Assembly (NCBI GenBank): GCA_964601895.1
Contig: CAZROT010000002.1
Location: forward strand, 124,001 to 188,000
Length of the DNA: 64,000 bases
Source of the DNA: CAZROT01 sp964601895
GTDB lineage: Bacteria > Pseudomonadota > Gammaproteobacteria > Enterobacterales > Enterobacteriaceae
Reading direction: 5' to 3'
A model generated the notes under the pieces. That model did no database searches. It saw only the letters and a list, made by a program, of their open reading frames with translations, and was not told the DNA's origin. Position 1 is the stretch's first letter, and each line of letters opens with the position of its first letter. This document shows positions 26,238 to 35,280 of this stretch, in pieces. Both the position numbers and the translations under genes were made by a program.

Positions 26238-27329
26238 TCAGACATTAAAGAGAAAATTCATCACATCACCATCTCTGACGATATAATCTTTGCCTTCTGA
26301 GCGCATTTTACCGGCTTCTTTTGCACCCTGTTCGCCCTTATGGGTGATGAAATCTTCAAAAGCAATGACCTGCGCTCGAATAAATCCCCTGGTAAAATCA
26401 GTATGAATTTTTCCGGCCGCTTCAGGTGCGGTTGCTCCCACAGGGATGGTCCAGGCGCGGACTTCTTTGACCCCCGCTGTGAAATAGGTCTGCAGTCCGA
26501 GTAACTGGTAACCAGCGCGGATAAGTCTGTTGAGGCCCGGCTCTTTAATCCCCAGCGCGTCCATAAATTCGGCACGCTCGTCATCATTCAGACCGGCGAT
26601 GTCAGCCTCGACAGCTGCGCAGATGGCAATGACTGATGCCCCTTCTGTTGTAGCCAGCGCGCGTACTTTATCCAGATGAGGATTATTTTCAAAGCCCGTT
26701 TCATTTACATTGGCAATGTAAAGAGTGGGTTTGAGTGTCAGAAAGCGCAGATAAGCAGTCAGACTAAGCTCTTCTGCTGTCAGTTGCAGTGAACGTAACA
26801 TCTGTGCTTTTTGTAACTGAGACAGGCATTTTTCCAGTACACTGAGCTCAGCTTTAGCGCTTTTATCACCGCTTCGGGCTTTCTTATTTACCCGGTTAAT
26901 AGCGCGTTCACAGGTATCCAGATCAGACAGTGCCAGTTCGATATTAATTGTTTCAATATCATCTTCGGGGTTAATTTTTCCTGAAACATGAATGATATTG
27001 TCATCGTCAAAACAACGTACGACATGACCGATGGCATCCGTTTCGCGGATAGTAGCCAGAAACTGATTACCCAGCCCTTCGCCCTGAGAGGCGCCTTTTA
27101 CCAGGCCGGCAATGTCGACAAATTCCATTGTGGTTGGCACAATGCGTTGAGGTTTCACAATTTCGGCTAACTGAGCAAGGCGTAAGTCAGGTACGGGCAC
27201 CATGCCAGTGTTGGGTTCAATGGTGCAGAACGGGAAGTTGGCAGCTTCGATACCGGCTTGAGTCAGCGCGTTGAACAGAGTAGATTTACCCACGTTAGGC
27301 AGCCCCAGAATGCCGCATTTAAAGCCCAT
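26238..27329 (-). CDS. ychF: Redox-regulated ATPase YchF (Obg family)
   Basis: A 363-residue P-loop ATPase of the translation-factor class. YchF/OLA1 binds ribosomes and prefers ATP over GTP. Motifs: Walker A GLPNVGKSTLFNAL, switch regions PTTMEFVDIAGLVKGAS, NVNE in place of the GTPase NKxD, and the C-terminal TGS domain ending DGDVMNFLFNV. I use the second ATG (27329): AAGGTG lies 8 bases upstream of it but only 2 bases before the first ATG, and E. coli YchF begins MGFKCGI. pth lies upstream on the same strand, 128 bases away, as in E. coli. Confidence 0.95.
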   Translation of the reverse strand: MGFKCGILGLPNVGKSTLFNALTQAGIEAANFPFCTIEPNTGMVPVPDLRLAQLAEIVKPQRIVPTTMEFVDIAGLVKGASQGEGLGNQFLATIRETDAIGHVVRCFDDDNIIHVSGKINPEDDIETINIELALSDLDTCERAINRVNKKARSGDKSAKAELSVLEKCLSQLQKAQMLRSLQLTAEELSLTAYLRFLTLKPTLYIANVNETGFENNPHLDKVRALATTEGASVIAICAAVEADIAGLNDDERAEFMDALGIKEPGLNRLIRAGYQLLGLQTYFTAGVKEVRAWTIPVGATAPEAAGKIHTDFTRGFIRAQVIAFEDFITHKGEQGAKEAGKMRSEGKDYIVRDGDVMNFLFNV

Positions 27330-27457
27330 AGGCATGTCACCTTACTATTTATGATAGTGATAATCGATGTGTTTTTATTTGGTACTGCGTTATTAAAGGT
27401 GCTGTCTGCACTTTATTCAGATGCTGGTATTTTTACATGAGATTGCCCTGTTTTTTA

Positions 27458-28057
27458 TCACAGGGTTGCTTTAAAGGCATGCAACTGATTCATCGCTTTT
27501 AGCATCCCCTCATCCAGCAACAGTAGCGGGGTGCAGCGGATGGCTTCATCAATCGCATTATTAATCAGCGTTTGCTCATCTGCACCAGGCCTGCCAAGTA
27601 CAAACTGCGTGACTTTATTTTTATCACCAGGGTGACCAATGCCAATACGCAGGCGGTAAAAACTGGCGTTACCAGCCAGTTTTTGCTGAATATCATTAAG
27701 GCCGTTATGGCCGCCATTACCCCCCCCGGATTTTAATCTAACCACGCCGGGTGGCATATCCAGTTCATCATGTACGACCAGAATTTCGTTTACGGCTATC
27801 TGATAGAAGTCCGCCATTGCAGCAACGGATTTTCCACTGAGATTCATAAAAGTTGTCGGTATCAGCAGGCGAATGTCATGGCCAGATAAAGTCAGGCGTC
27901 CGGTTAGCCCAGAGAATTTGCTTTCTGCGCGTAGTGATTGATTATGCTGTCTGGCAAGCGCATTGACATACCATGCACCGGCGTTATGGCGCGTAAGGGC
28001 ATATTCAGTGCCCGGGTTTGCCAGGCCAACAATTAAGCGTAATTGGAGACTACCCAT
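27458..28057 (-). CDS. pth: Peptidyl-tRNA hydrolase
   Basis: A 199-residue essential enzyme that releases tRNA from peptidyl-tRNA dropped by ribosomes. Conserved residues are visible: LIVGLANPG with the Asn, TRHNAGAWYV with the catalytic His, VHDELDMPPG with the Asp, and GGNGGHNGL. The end HPGDKNKVTQFVLG is typical. The length is slightly above E. coli Pth (194) because of a few N-terminal residues (MGSLQLR). It is part of the minus-strand series prs-pth-ychF. Confidence 0.95.
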   Translation of the reverse strand: MGSLQLRLIVGLANPGTEYALTRHNAGAWYVNALARQHNQSLRAESKFSGLTGRLTLSGHDIRLLIPTTFMNLSGKSVAAMADFYQIAVNEILVVHDELDMPPGVVRLKSGGGNGGHNGLNDIQQKLAGNASFYRLRIGIGHPGDKNKVTQFVLGRPGADEQTLINNAIDEAIRCTPLLLLDEGMLKAMNQLHAFKATL

Positions 28058-28108
28058 GTTACTGGTGACTATGTTCAGCAGATTTAAATGTAAATAGACA
28101 GATTTTCA

Positions 28109-29056
28109 TCAATGTTCAAACATGGCAGAAATTGATTCTTCATTACTGATACGGCGTATGGCCTCAGCCAGCATACCGGATAAGGTCAGAGTGCGCACAT
28201 TTTTTAGTTTTTTTATTTCATTGCTTAAGGGAATGGTGTCACAGACTATCACTTCATCAATATGTGAATTTTTAATGTTATCTACGGCATTACCGGAAAA
28301 GATGGGATGTGTTGCATAGGCAAAAACACGTTTTGCTCCGCGTTCTTTCAATGCTTCTGCTGCCTTACACAGCGTACTACCTGTGTCTATCATATCATCA
28401 ACCAGCACACAATCGCGGTCAGAAACATCACCAATAATATGCATAACCTGAGCAACATTCGCACGTGGACGACGTTTATCGATAATAGCCATATCCGTGT
28501 CATTAAGTAATTTGGCAATGGCGCGCGCGCGCACAACACCACCAATATCAGGAGAGACAACAATGGGATTTTCCAGATTTTGCTGCTGCATGTCTTCCAG
28601 TAAGATTGGGCTGCCAAATACATTATCAACGGGTACGTCAAAGAATCCCTGTATTTGCTCTGCATGGAGATCAACCGTCAAAACCCTGTCAACACCGACA
28701 CTGGACAGAAAATCGGCAACGACTCTGGCAGTAATAGGAACGCGTGTAGAGCGTACGCGCCTGTCCTGGCGGGCATAACCAAAGTAGGGGATGACGGCGG
28801 TAATACGTCCTGCAGATGCACGCCGCAGGGCATCTATCATGACCACCAGTTCCATCAGATTATCGTTACCCGGCGCACAGGTAGACTGAATGATAAAGAT
28901 ATCACCACCGCGTACATTTTCGTTTACCTGTACACTCACTTCCCCATCACTGAAACGGCCTACGGCAGCGTTACCAAGGGAGGTACCGAGGCGGTGGGCA
29001 ATATTTAGTGCCAGTTCTGGGGTAGCATTACCGGCAAAAAGCTTCATGTCAGGCAC
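28109..29056 (-). CDS. prs: Ribose-phosphate pyrophosphokinase
   Basis: A 315-residue enzyme making phosphoribosyl pyrophosphate from ribose 5-phosphate and ATP, the entry to purines, pyrimidines, His, Trp and NAD. Motifs: FSDGEVSVQ, YFGYARQDRR, the DLHAEQIQGFFD metal site and the PRPP loop VDDMIDTGST. The start is the GTG at 29056: a GAGGTGA ribosome site lies 6 bases before it, and the sequence (M)PDMKLFAG matches E. coli Prs. A TTG two codons earlier is less likely. It is followed by pth 51 bases downstream. Confidence 0.96.
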   Translation of the reverse strand: MPDMKLFAGNATPELALNIAHRLGTSLGNAAVGRFSDGEVSVQVNENVRGGDIFIIQSTCAPGNDNLMELVVMIDALRRASAGRITAVIPYFGYARQDRRVRSTRVPITARVVADFLSSVGVDRVLTVDLHAEQIQGFFDVPVDNVFGSPILLEDMQQQNLENPIVVSPDIGGVVRARAIAKLLNDTDMAIIDKRRPRANVAQVMHIIGDVSDRDCVLVDDMIDTGSTLCKAAEALKERGAKRVFAYATHPIFSGNAVDNIKNSHIDEVIVCDTIPLSNEIKKLKNVRTLTLSGMLAEAIRRISNEESISAMFEH

Positions 29057-29222
29057 AAACAATCACCTCAGATTGACGTTTTAGAAAAAACAGTAACCCT
29101 TTATCTGCATACAATTAAGGATTCACTGAGCACGCTACTGTACTGCAAATTCATACATAATGCATAATGAAATTATGCATGAATAATTAAATGTGTTTTA
29201 CGGTAATAACTGCCTGTTTCTG

Positions 29223-30110
29223 TTACTTCGATGATGACACAAGACTCTGGCGGCGGCGATGAAGTGGGGAAATGTTAACCCCCCGAGCTACAAAACCATG
29301 GAACTGTTTCGGTGCGCGATTTAACAACTGACGTGCCTCTGATTCGGTATCAAATTCTGCAAACACGCAGGCGCCTGTTCCGGTCAATCGGGCAGGTGCA
29401 TATTCTGATAACCATGAAAGCAGTTGCTCAACCTGCGGGAAACGCTTTCTGACGACGGGTTCACAATCATTAGCGTACGGTGTTTGTAATAGGGTTTCCA
29501 GTGACTGAACTGGAGTATTTCTTGTTAATTCTGCATCAGAAAAAACCATGGCGGTTGAAATACTAATGCCTGGATGGGCAACCAGATACCATTTTTCATG
29601 CGGATGCGCTGCTTGCAGCTGTTCACCCACCCCCTGTGCAAAGGCTGCATGCCCGTAGATAAAAATGGGGACATCAGCGCCTAACTGCAACCCGAGACTG
29701 GCCAGTTGAATGTCACTAAGCCCGCACTGCCACAGTTGATTGAGTGCGACCAGTACGGTGGCCGCATTTGATGATCCGCCTCCGAGCCCACCTCCGATAG
29801 TCAGGGATTTCTCAATAGTAATATCAGCGCCAAACGACAGACATGAATCTTGATAGCGAGACGATGATTGCTGCTGGCAATAATTTTTCAGTAAATGTGC
29901 TGCCCGAATAATGAGATTATCCTGTGCGGGCACTCCTTCCATGGGGGTGAGCAGGCGAATTTCGCCGTTTTTTCTCGCCATAAAAGAAAGACTGTCACCA
30001 TAATCAAGAAATTGAAACAGGGTTTGCAGGTTATGATAACCGTCAGCACGTCGACCAGTGATATACAGAAACAGATTGAGCTTTGCCGGGGAAGGCCATG
30101 TTTGCATCAT
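29223..30110 (-). CDS. ispE: 4-diphosphocytidyl-2-C-methyl-D-erythritol kinase
   Basis: A GHMP kinase of about 295 residues that phosphorylates CDP-methylerythritol in the MEP pathway to isoprenoids. The N-terminal WPSPAKLNLFLYITGRRADGYH, the ATP-binding loop GGGLGGGSSNAA and the C-terminal RLTGTGACVFAEF are intact. I start at the ATG at 30110, which overlaps the lolB stop as ATGA, so translation is probably coupled to lolB. The next ATG (30107) is equally close to the E. coli start. A Ser/Arg-rich tail of about 12 residues (RRRQSLVSSSK) extends beyond the E. coli end. Confidence 0.95.
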   Translation of the reverse strand: MMQTWPSPAKLNLFLYITGRRADGYHNLQTLFQFLDYGDSLSFMARKNGEIRLLTPMEGVPAQDNLIIRAAHLLKNYCQQQSSSRYQDSCLSFGADITIEKSLTIGGGLGGGSSNAATVLVALNQLWQCGLSDIQLASLGLQLGADVPIFIYGHAAFAQGVGEQLQAAHPHEKWYLVAHPGISISTAMVFSDAELTRNTPVQSLETLLQTPYANDCEPVVRKRFPQVEQLLSWLSEYAPARLTGTGACVFAEFDTESEARQLLNRAPKQFHGFVARGVNISPLHRRRQSLVSSSK

Positions 30111-30778
30111 TTGAATACCCAATTATCCATTTTTAATTTTATACGCTGTTGATGTTGTGTGAGTTCAAGTTTCACAGGTAATGGTGGGGTGAGCCGGCTA
30201 TCATATTCCTGATAGTCTACCGTCCAGGTTTTTTCTTCCTGCGGCCAGTGTAGCTGCATTAAACGTTGCTGGCTGTTCAGTTTGATGTTACTGGCACTGC
30301 CGGGTAGCCCGAGCAACCACTGGCGTAATTCGTTTAAAGGAAGCGATATTCCCACGAAGTCCTGAAGTAACTGCTGTGGGTGATGACTTTCCCATGATTT
30401 GCCCTGATTGTCTGTGAGTTGCGCGCGTCCTTTTTGCACGACAAGTTCCAGCTCAGTGCTGCCTAATGGATTTACTAATTGCAGGCGATAGTGTTCAGGA
30501 TGATATTGTTGCAGAAAAAATCGTGCATAAATCTTTTTTTTATCAGAAAGATAAACAAAGGTTCCCTGCACCTGGTATTGTGTCAGCTGCTGAAGTTTTT
30601 GCTCATGTTGCTGCCACAGTGGCGCATCAGCGCTGTTTAATGGTCTGGCTGGATAGGGAGAACGGCAGGCTGTCAGCACCAGAGCAGTGATGAGCACCGA
30701 CCCGACAAGGCGCATGCTGCTGTAATTTAGCCGGATAAGGCAGGTCAGGAACAGCTGGAGTGTTGTCAGGTTTATCAT
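30107..30778 (-). CDS. lolB: Outer-membrane lipoprotein receptor LolB
   Basis: LolB accepts lipoproteins from periplasmic LolA and inserts them in the outer membrane. It is a lipoprotein itself: the lipobox ALVLTAC is followed by the mature domain. Family text is clear: ARFFLQQYHPEHYRLQLVNPLGSTELEL, PLNELRQWLLGLPG and the C-terminal QRIKLKMDNWVFK. The start is uncertain. The ATG at 30778 has a GAGG about 12 bases upstream; the ATG at 30715 gives a more normal 17-residue signal peptide but has no ribosome site. ispE follows with a 4-base overlap. hemA diverges on the other side, the standard enteric arrangement. Confidence 0.92.
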   Translation of the reverse strand: MINLTTLQLFLTCLIRLNYSSMRLVGSVLITALVLTACRSPYPARPLNSADAPLWQQHEQKLQQLTQYQVQGTFVYLSDKKKIYARFFLQQYHPEHYRLQLVNPLGSTELELVVQKGRAQLTDNQGKSWESHHPQQLLQDFVGISLPLNELRQWLLGLPGSASNIKLNSQQRLMQLHWPQEEKTWTVDYQEYDSRLTPPLPVKLELTQHQQRIKLKMDNWVFK

Positions 30779-30927
30779 GTTGTCAGTCAGCCTCAATAAT
30801 CATTAAATGATAGGAAGAGTAATTGAATGGAGTAAATACCATTACTTTTATTACTGACATGCATAAAGTAGAATGCGCTTTCAGACGATAATCCCTGATA
30901 AAGTTAGTATTACTCGAAGTTGTTCAT

Positions 30928-32190
30928 ATGACTCTGCTGGTATTAGGTATTAATCATAAAACTGCCCCTGTATCGATACGTGAACGGATTGCTTTTGCAA
31001 CAGATTCTATCAATAAGGCATTGGTGAGTCTGCTCAAGCTACCGTTGGTGCAGGCAGGGGTACTGCTATCAACCTGTAATCGTATCGAATTGTATCTCAG
31101 TGTTGAGCAGCAGGAAAATTTATACGAACAGCTTATCGCATGGTTGTGTCATTATCATAATATTCATGCCAGCGATCTAATGCAAAGCCTTTACTGGTAT
31201 CATGATAACGCTGCGGTCAGCCATTTGATGCGCGTTGCCAGTGGCATGGATTCTATGATACTGGGAGAGCCGCAAATATTCGGGCAGGTTAAACAAGCAT
31301 TTGCGCAGGCTCAGTATGCCCGATCACTGTCTGGTGAGCTGGAACGTTTGTTTCAAAAATCCTTCTCGGTTGCCAAACGCATTCGTACAGAAACGGACAT
31401 AGGAACCAGTGCGGTTTCAGTGGCATTTGCCACCTGTACATTAGCGCGGCAAATTTTTGGATCACTGGCTGAATTAAGTGTGCTTTTGGTCGGTGCAGGA
31501 GAAACCATTGCACTGGTTTCTCGCCATCTGCATGAACACCAGGTTGGCCGTCTGATGATTGCCAATCGCACGTTAAAGCACGCCGAGTTGCTGGCAACTG
31601 GAATAAATGCTGAAAGCATGACGCTTGCTGAGATAGATAAGCATCTCGCAGAAGCTGATATCATCATCAGTTCTACGTCCAGTCCGTTACCAATAATTAG
31701 CAAGAGCATGGTAAAGCGGGCGTTGAAAGTCAGGCGTAATCGGCCTCTATTACTGATTGATATTGCTGTTCCGAGAGATATTGAGCCTGAAGTGGGTAAG
31801 CTGGCTAATGCTTACCTCTACAGTATTGATGACTTGCATGCCATTATTGCGCATAATTTAGCACAGCGTCAGGCGGCTGCCGTTCAGGCAGAATCGATAA
31901 TACAGCAGGAAAGCATGAATTTTATGATTTGGCTGCGTTCACAGGGAGCGATAGAAACCATTCGTAATTATCGTGCAGAGGCAGATAAAGTACGTACTGC
32001 CATGACTACAAAAGCACTTGCAGCCATTAAACAGGGTGCTGATGTTGAACAGGTTATTCATGAACTGGCGCATAAGTTGACCCAGCGCCTCATCCATGCC
32101 CCCACTAAATCATTCCAGCAGGCAGCGCGTGATGGTGACATGGAGCGTTTACAGTTATTACGTGACAGTTTTGATTTGAATCAGCGTTAG
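30928..32190 (+). CDS. hemA: Glutamyl-tRNA reductase
   Basis: A 420-residue NADPH-dependent enzyme reducing Glu-tRNA to glutamate-1-semialdehyde, the first step of tetrapyrrole synthesis in the C5 pathway. The catalytic Cys is in LLSTCNRIELY; GEPQIFGQVKQAF and the NADPH fold LLVGAGETI are present. The C-terminal dimerisation helices end in RDSFDL. Length is as in E. coli (418). It is the first gene of hemA-prfA-prmC; prfA follows after 29 bases. The short lolB-hemA interval (about 130 bases) should hold the divergent promoters. Confidence 0.97.
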   Translation: MTLLVLGINHKTAPVSIRERIAFATDSINKALVSLLKLPLVQAGVLLSTCNRIELYLSVEQQENLYEQLIAWLCHYHNIHASDLMQSLYWYHDNAAVSHLMRVASGMDSMILGEPQIFGQVKQAFAQAQYARSLSGELERLFQKSFSVAKRIRTETDIGTSAVSVAFATCTLARQIFGSLAELSVLLVGAGETIALVSRHLHEHQVGRLMIANRTLKHAELLATGINAESMTLAEIDKHLAEADIIISSTSSPLPIISKSMVKRALKVRRNRPLLLIDIAVPRDIEPEVGKLANAYLYSIDDLHAIIAHNLAQRQAAAVQAESIIQQESMNFMIWLRSQGAIETIRNYRAEADKVRTAMTTKALAAIKQGADVEQVIHELAHKLTQRLIHAPTKSFQQAARDGDMERLQLLRDSFDLNQR

Positions 32191-32219
32191 TTTTTTTCAA
32201 GCAGGGTGTAAAACTACAC

Positions 32220-33302
32220 ATGAAGTCTTCCATTGTTAGCAAACTGGAATCATTACAGGAGCGTTATGAAGAATTACAGCTCTACCTTGGTGATGCGCAT
32301 ATCATTGCGGATCAGGATAGCTTTCGCTCACTTTCGCGTGAATATGCACAATTGGTGGATGTGATAAGTGCTTTCAGGCAATGGAGGGACGTACAGGATG
32401 AGCTCGCTACAACGACATTGTTGCTGGATGATCCTGAAATGCGTGAAATGGCTTTTGAAGAGTTACAGCAGGTAAAGAGTTGTGCGGAGGATCTGGAACA
32501 GCAATTACAGTTGTTATTGTTACCCAGGGATCCTGATGATGGCAATAACTGCTTTCTGGAAATTCGCGCAGGGACCGGCGGTAATGAAGCGGCTATTTTT
32601 GCCGGTGATCTGTTTCGCATGTACAGCCGCTATGCGGAAGCGCGTGGCTGGAAGGTTGAACTGATGAGTGCCAGTGAAGGTGAACAGGGTGGTTATAAGG
32701 AAGTCATTGCAAGAATTATGGGAACCGGTGTTTACGGTCAGCTCAAATTTGAATCAGGCGGGCACAGGGTACAGCGGGTTCCTGAGACTGAATCTCAGGG
32801 TCGTATACATACCTCAGCCTGTACCGTAGCAGTGATGTCGGAAGTGCCCGAAGCCGAAGCGCCACAAATTAACGCCGGTGATTTACGCATAGATACTTTT
32901 CGTTCTTCCGGTGCAGGCGGTCAGCATGTTAACACAACGGATTCTGCCATTCGTATCACGCACCTGCCAACAGGCACGGTGGTAGAATGCCAGGACGAGC
33001 GTTCACAGCACAAAAATAAAGCGCGGGCATTGTCAGTACTGGCTGCGCGCCTTCATGCGGCTGAAATCGAAAAACGTCAACAGGCACAGGCCTCTCAACG
33101 TCGTAATTTATTAGGTAGCGGCGACAGGTCCGATCGCAATCGCACGTATAACTTTCCGCAGGGCAGGGTGACCGATCACCGCATCAATCTGACGTTATAT
33201 TGTCTGAATGATGTCATGGAAGGCAAGCTGGATGTGCTGATTAAACCCCTTATTCAGGAACATCAGGCTGATCAGCTGGCTGCATTGTCTGAGCAGGATT
33301 AA
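32220..33302 (+). CDS. prfA: Peptide chain release factor 1
   Basis: A 360-residue class I release factor that recognises UAA and UAG and triggers peptide release. The GGQ motif is in RSSGAGGQHVN, and the tripeptide anticodon region is read in the HRVQRVPETESQGRIHTSA segment (PET). It is 360 residues as in E. coli. The stop TAA overlaps the prmC ATG by one base, coupling it to the methyltransferase that modifies the GGQ Gln. Confidence 0.97.
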   Translation: MKSSIVSKLESLQERYEELQLYLGDAHIIADQDSFRSLSREYAQLVDVISAFRQWRDVQDELATTTLLLDDPEMREMAFEELQQVKSCAEDLEQQLQLLLLPRDPDDGNNCFLEIRAGTGGNEAAIFAGDLFRMYSRYAEARGWKVELMSASEGEQGGYKEVIARIMGTGVYGQLKFESGGHRVQRVPETESQGRIHTSACTVAVMSEVPEAEAPQINAGDLRIDTFRSSGAGGQHVNTTDSAIRITHLPTGTVVECQDERSQHKNKARALSVLAARLHAAEIEKRQQAQASQRRNLLGSGDRSDRNRTYNFPQGRVTDHRINLTLYCLNDVMEGKLDVLIKPLIQEHQADQLAALSEQD

Positions 33303-34138
33303 TGAACTGGCAGGCATGGTTAAACATGGCGACCCTGCGGCTTAGCCAAACTGCAAGCCTGAGTCCGAAACTGGATGCACAGATACTGCTGAGTGCAGTT
33401 ACCGGTTGCACACGTACCGAGCAGGTCGCTTTTGGTGAAACCCCGCTGACAGCCGCTGAGCTGGCAAAACTGGCACACCTATTAATGCGTCGGGAATGTG
33501 GCGAGCCTGTAGCTTATCTGACGGGTGAACGTGAATTCTGGTCATTACCTTTAAGTGTGTCACCTGCAGCACTGATTCCACGTCCGGATACCGAATGCCT
33601 GGTTCGGCAGGGGCTGGCACATTTACCGGCTGGTGCCTGTGAAATCCTCGATCTGGGTACCGGGACGGGAGCGATTGCACTGGCGTTGGCTAGCGAGCGT
33701 CCGGACTGCCGGGTGACCGCTATTGATAGTGAATCTGCTGCTCTCTCCCTGGCAATATATAATGCAAAAAAACTGGCCATAAAGAATGTGCGTTTTTTTC
33801 AGGGAGACTGGTTTAGTCCTGTGCAGGGAGAACGTTTTACCCTTATTCTGAGTAACCCGCCTTATATTGATATCGATGATCCACATCTGACTGGAGAGAT
33901 CCGTTTTGAACCGAGGAGCGCATTAATTGCCGGAGATGCAGGCATGGCAGATCTTGCCGCCATTATCAGGCTGGCTCCTGATTACCTCGAACACGCGGGT
34001 TGGTTATTACTGGAGCATGGCTGGCAGCAGCATAAGGCCGTTCAGTATTTACTGCATGGCATGGGCTTTAGCGCAGTAACAACCTGTCAGGATTATGCCG
34101 GTAACAACAGAGTCACCTTTGGCCAGTGGTTGGGTTAA
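33302..34138 (+). CDS. prmC: Release factor glutamine methyltransferase
   Basis: A 278-residue SAM-dependent enzyme that methylates the Gln of the GGQ motif in RF1 and RF2. The SAM-binding motif ILDLGTGTGAIALALA and the substrate-amide motif LSNPPYID are present, and the N-terminal helical domain (about 1-85) is typical. It shares one base with prfA (TAATG). The next gene is sirB1; the sirB2 gene that separates them in E. coli is missing. Confidence 0.96.
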   Translation: MNWQAWLNMATLRLSQTASLSPKLDAQILLSAVTGCTRTEQVAFGETPLTAAELAKLAHLLMRRECGEPVAYLTGEREFWSLPLSVSPAALIPRPDTECLVRQGLAHLPAGACEILDLGTGTGAIALALASERPDCRVTAIDSESAALSLAIYNAKKLAIKNVRFFQGDWFSPVQGERFTLILSNPPYIDIDDPHLTGEIRFEPRSALIAGDAGMADLAAIIRLAPDYLEHAGWLLLEHGWQQHKAVQYLLHGMGFSAVTTCQDYAGNNRVTFGQWLG

Positions 34139-34170
34139 TGATAGCTGCGATAGCAGGATAGATAATAAGC

Positions 34171-34320
34171 ATGGTAACAGCCTTGTTTTGCAGCGTACCA
34201 GGTGAGTTATTATTTGCTATTTTATCTGTTGTTGTTTCGTTTTATCATCGAACAATGTTGCGTTATTTATGTATAATTTTGTTGAAATTTTACCTGATTG
34301 CTCTGGTGGTGTTGCCTTGA
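34171..34320 (+). CDS. Possible small hydrophobic protein in the sirB2 position
   Basis: A 49-codon frame from ATG 34171 to TGA 34318-34320 encodes a mostly hydrophobic peptide (LLFAILSVVVSFY, then LRYLCIILLKFYLIALVVLP) with about two membrane-length segments. It occupies the 273-base gap where enterics carry sirB2, but I cannot align it with SirB2. The ribosome site is poor. It may be a chance frame in decayed sequence. Confidence 0.2.
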   Translation: MVTALFCSVPGELLFAILSVVVSFYHRTMLRYLCIILLKFYLIALVVLP

Positions 34321-34411
34321 AAAAACATCTGTGTCATGAAAAACCGCAGCGGGTTTCTTTTTACCTGTTAGTTAGATTGATAACGGCTTATTCACTGCTG
34401 ATGAGAAGCCT

Positions 34412-35221
34412 ATGAGCGCCATTGCTGATTTCGATTTTAATAAGTCATTGCTGAGTGAAGGTGTATTACTGGTTTCACAGCTAATACGTCCGGGGTTTCC
34501 GCTGGTTGAGGTCAAATATCAACTGAGGAAACTGGTTGATGAAGCACGCGCCGCTATACCAGAGCATCTCGACCAGGATAAACAGCTGGAAAAATTAATA
34601 GAGTTATTTTTCCATCAATGGAAATTTGGCGGTGCAGATGGTATCTATCGATTATCCGATGCCATCTGGCTCGATGAAGTCCTGAGTAAGCGTCAGGGTA
34701 CGGCGGTTTCTTTGGGTGTCATTTTCTTACATCTGGCTCATCAGCTGGGTCTGCCATTAATGCCCGTTCTTTTTCCCACACAATTAATTCTTCGTGCTGA
34801 CTGGCTCGATGAAGAGATCTGGTTAATCAACCCCCTTAATGGAGATACACTCAATGAACATACGCTGGAAGTCTGGATTAAAGGCAATTTGGGTCCGGTA
34901 GCGGTACTGGAAGATAATGATCTGCAGGAATCGGCCAATCTGCTGATTGTACGCAAGATGCTTGACATAGTGAAAGCGGCACTGGTGGAAGAACGACAAA
35001 TGGAGCTGGCTTTGCGTACCAGCGAAGTATTACTGGAATTCGATCCTCATGATCCTTATGAAATTCGTGATCGTGGGCTGATTTATGCCCAGCTGGATTG
35101 CAATCATGTGGCAGTTTCTGATCTCAGTTACTTTGTTGAGCACTGTCCGGAAGATCCCGTTGCTGAGATGATTAAGCTACAAATTCATTCTATTGAACAG
35201 TTGCGGGTGACACTGCACTGA
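34412..35221 (+). CDS. sirB1: SirB1 family protein
   Basis: A 269-residue protein of the SirB1 family: an N-terminal transglutaminase-like fold followed by a TPR-like C-terminus. The family text is well kept: IYRLSDAIWLDEVLSKRQGTAVSLG, FPTQLILR, WLINPLNG, and at the end MELALRTSEVLLEF and YEIRDRGLIYAQLDC. Its biochemical role is not settled. It sits between prmC and kdsA, exactly as in E. coli, which supports the assignment. Confidence 0.93.
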   Translation: MSAIADFDFNKSLLSEGVLLVSQLIRPGFPLVEVKYQLRKLVDEARAAIPEHLDQDKQLEKLIELFFHQWKFGGADGIYRLSDAIWLDEVLSKRQGTAVSLGVIFLHLAHQLGLPLMPVLFPTQLILRADWLDEEIWLINPLNGDTLNEHTLEVWIKGNLGPVAVLEDNDLQESANLLIVRKMLDIVKAALVEERQMELALRTSEVLLEFDPHDPYEIRDRGLIYAQLDCNHVAVSDLSYFVEHCPEDPVAEMIKLQIHSIEQLRVTLH

Positions 35222-35280
35222 GCGTTTCGCTGCAAATCGGCCAGTCAGAGCACGATTCATTCTTTAATAAGGACATCAGC

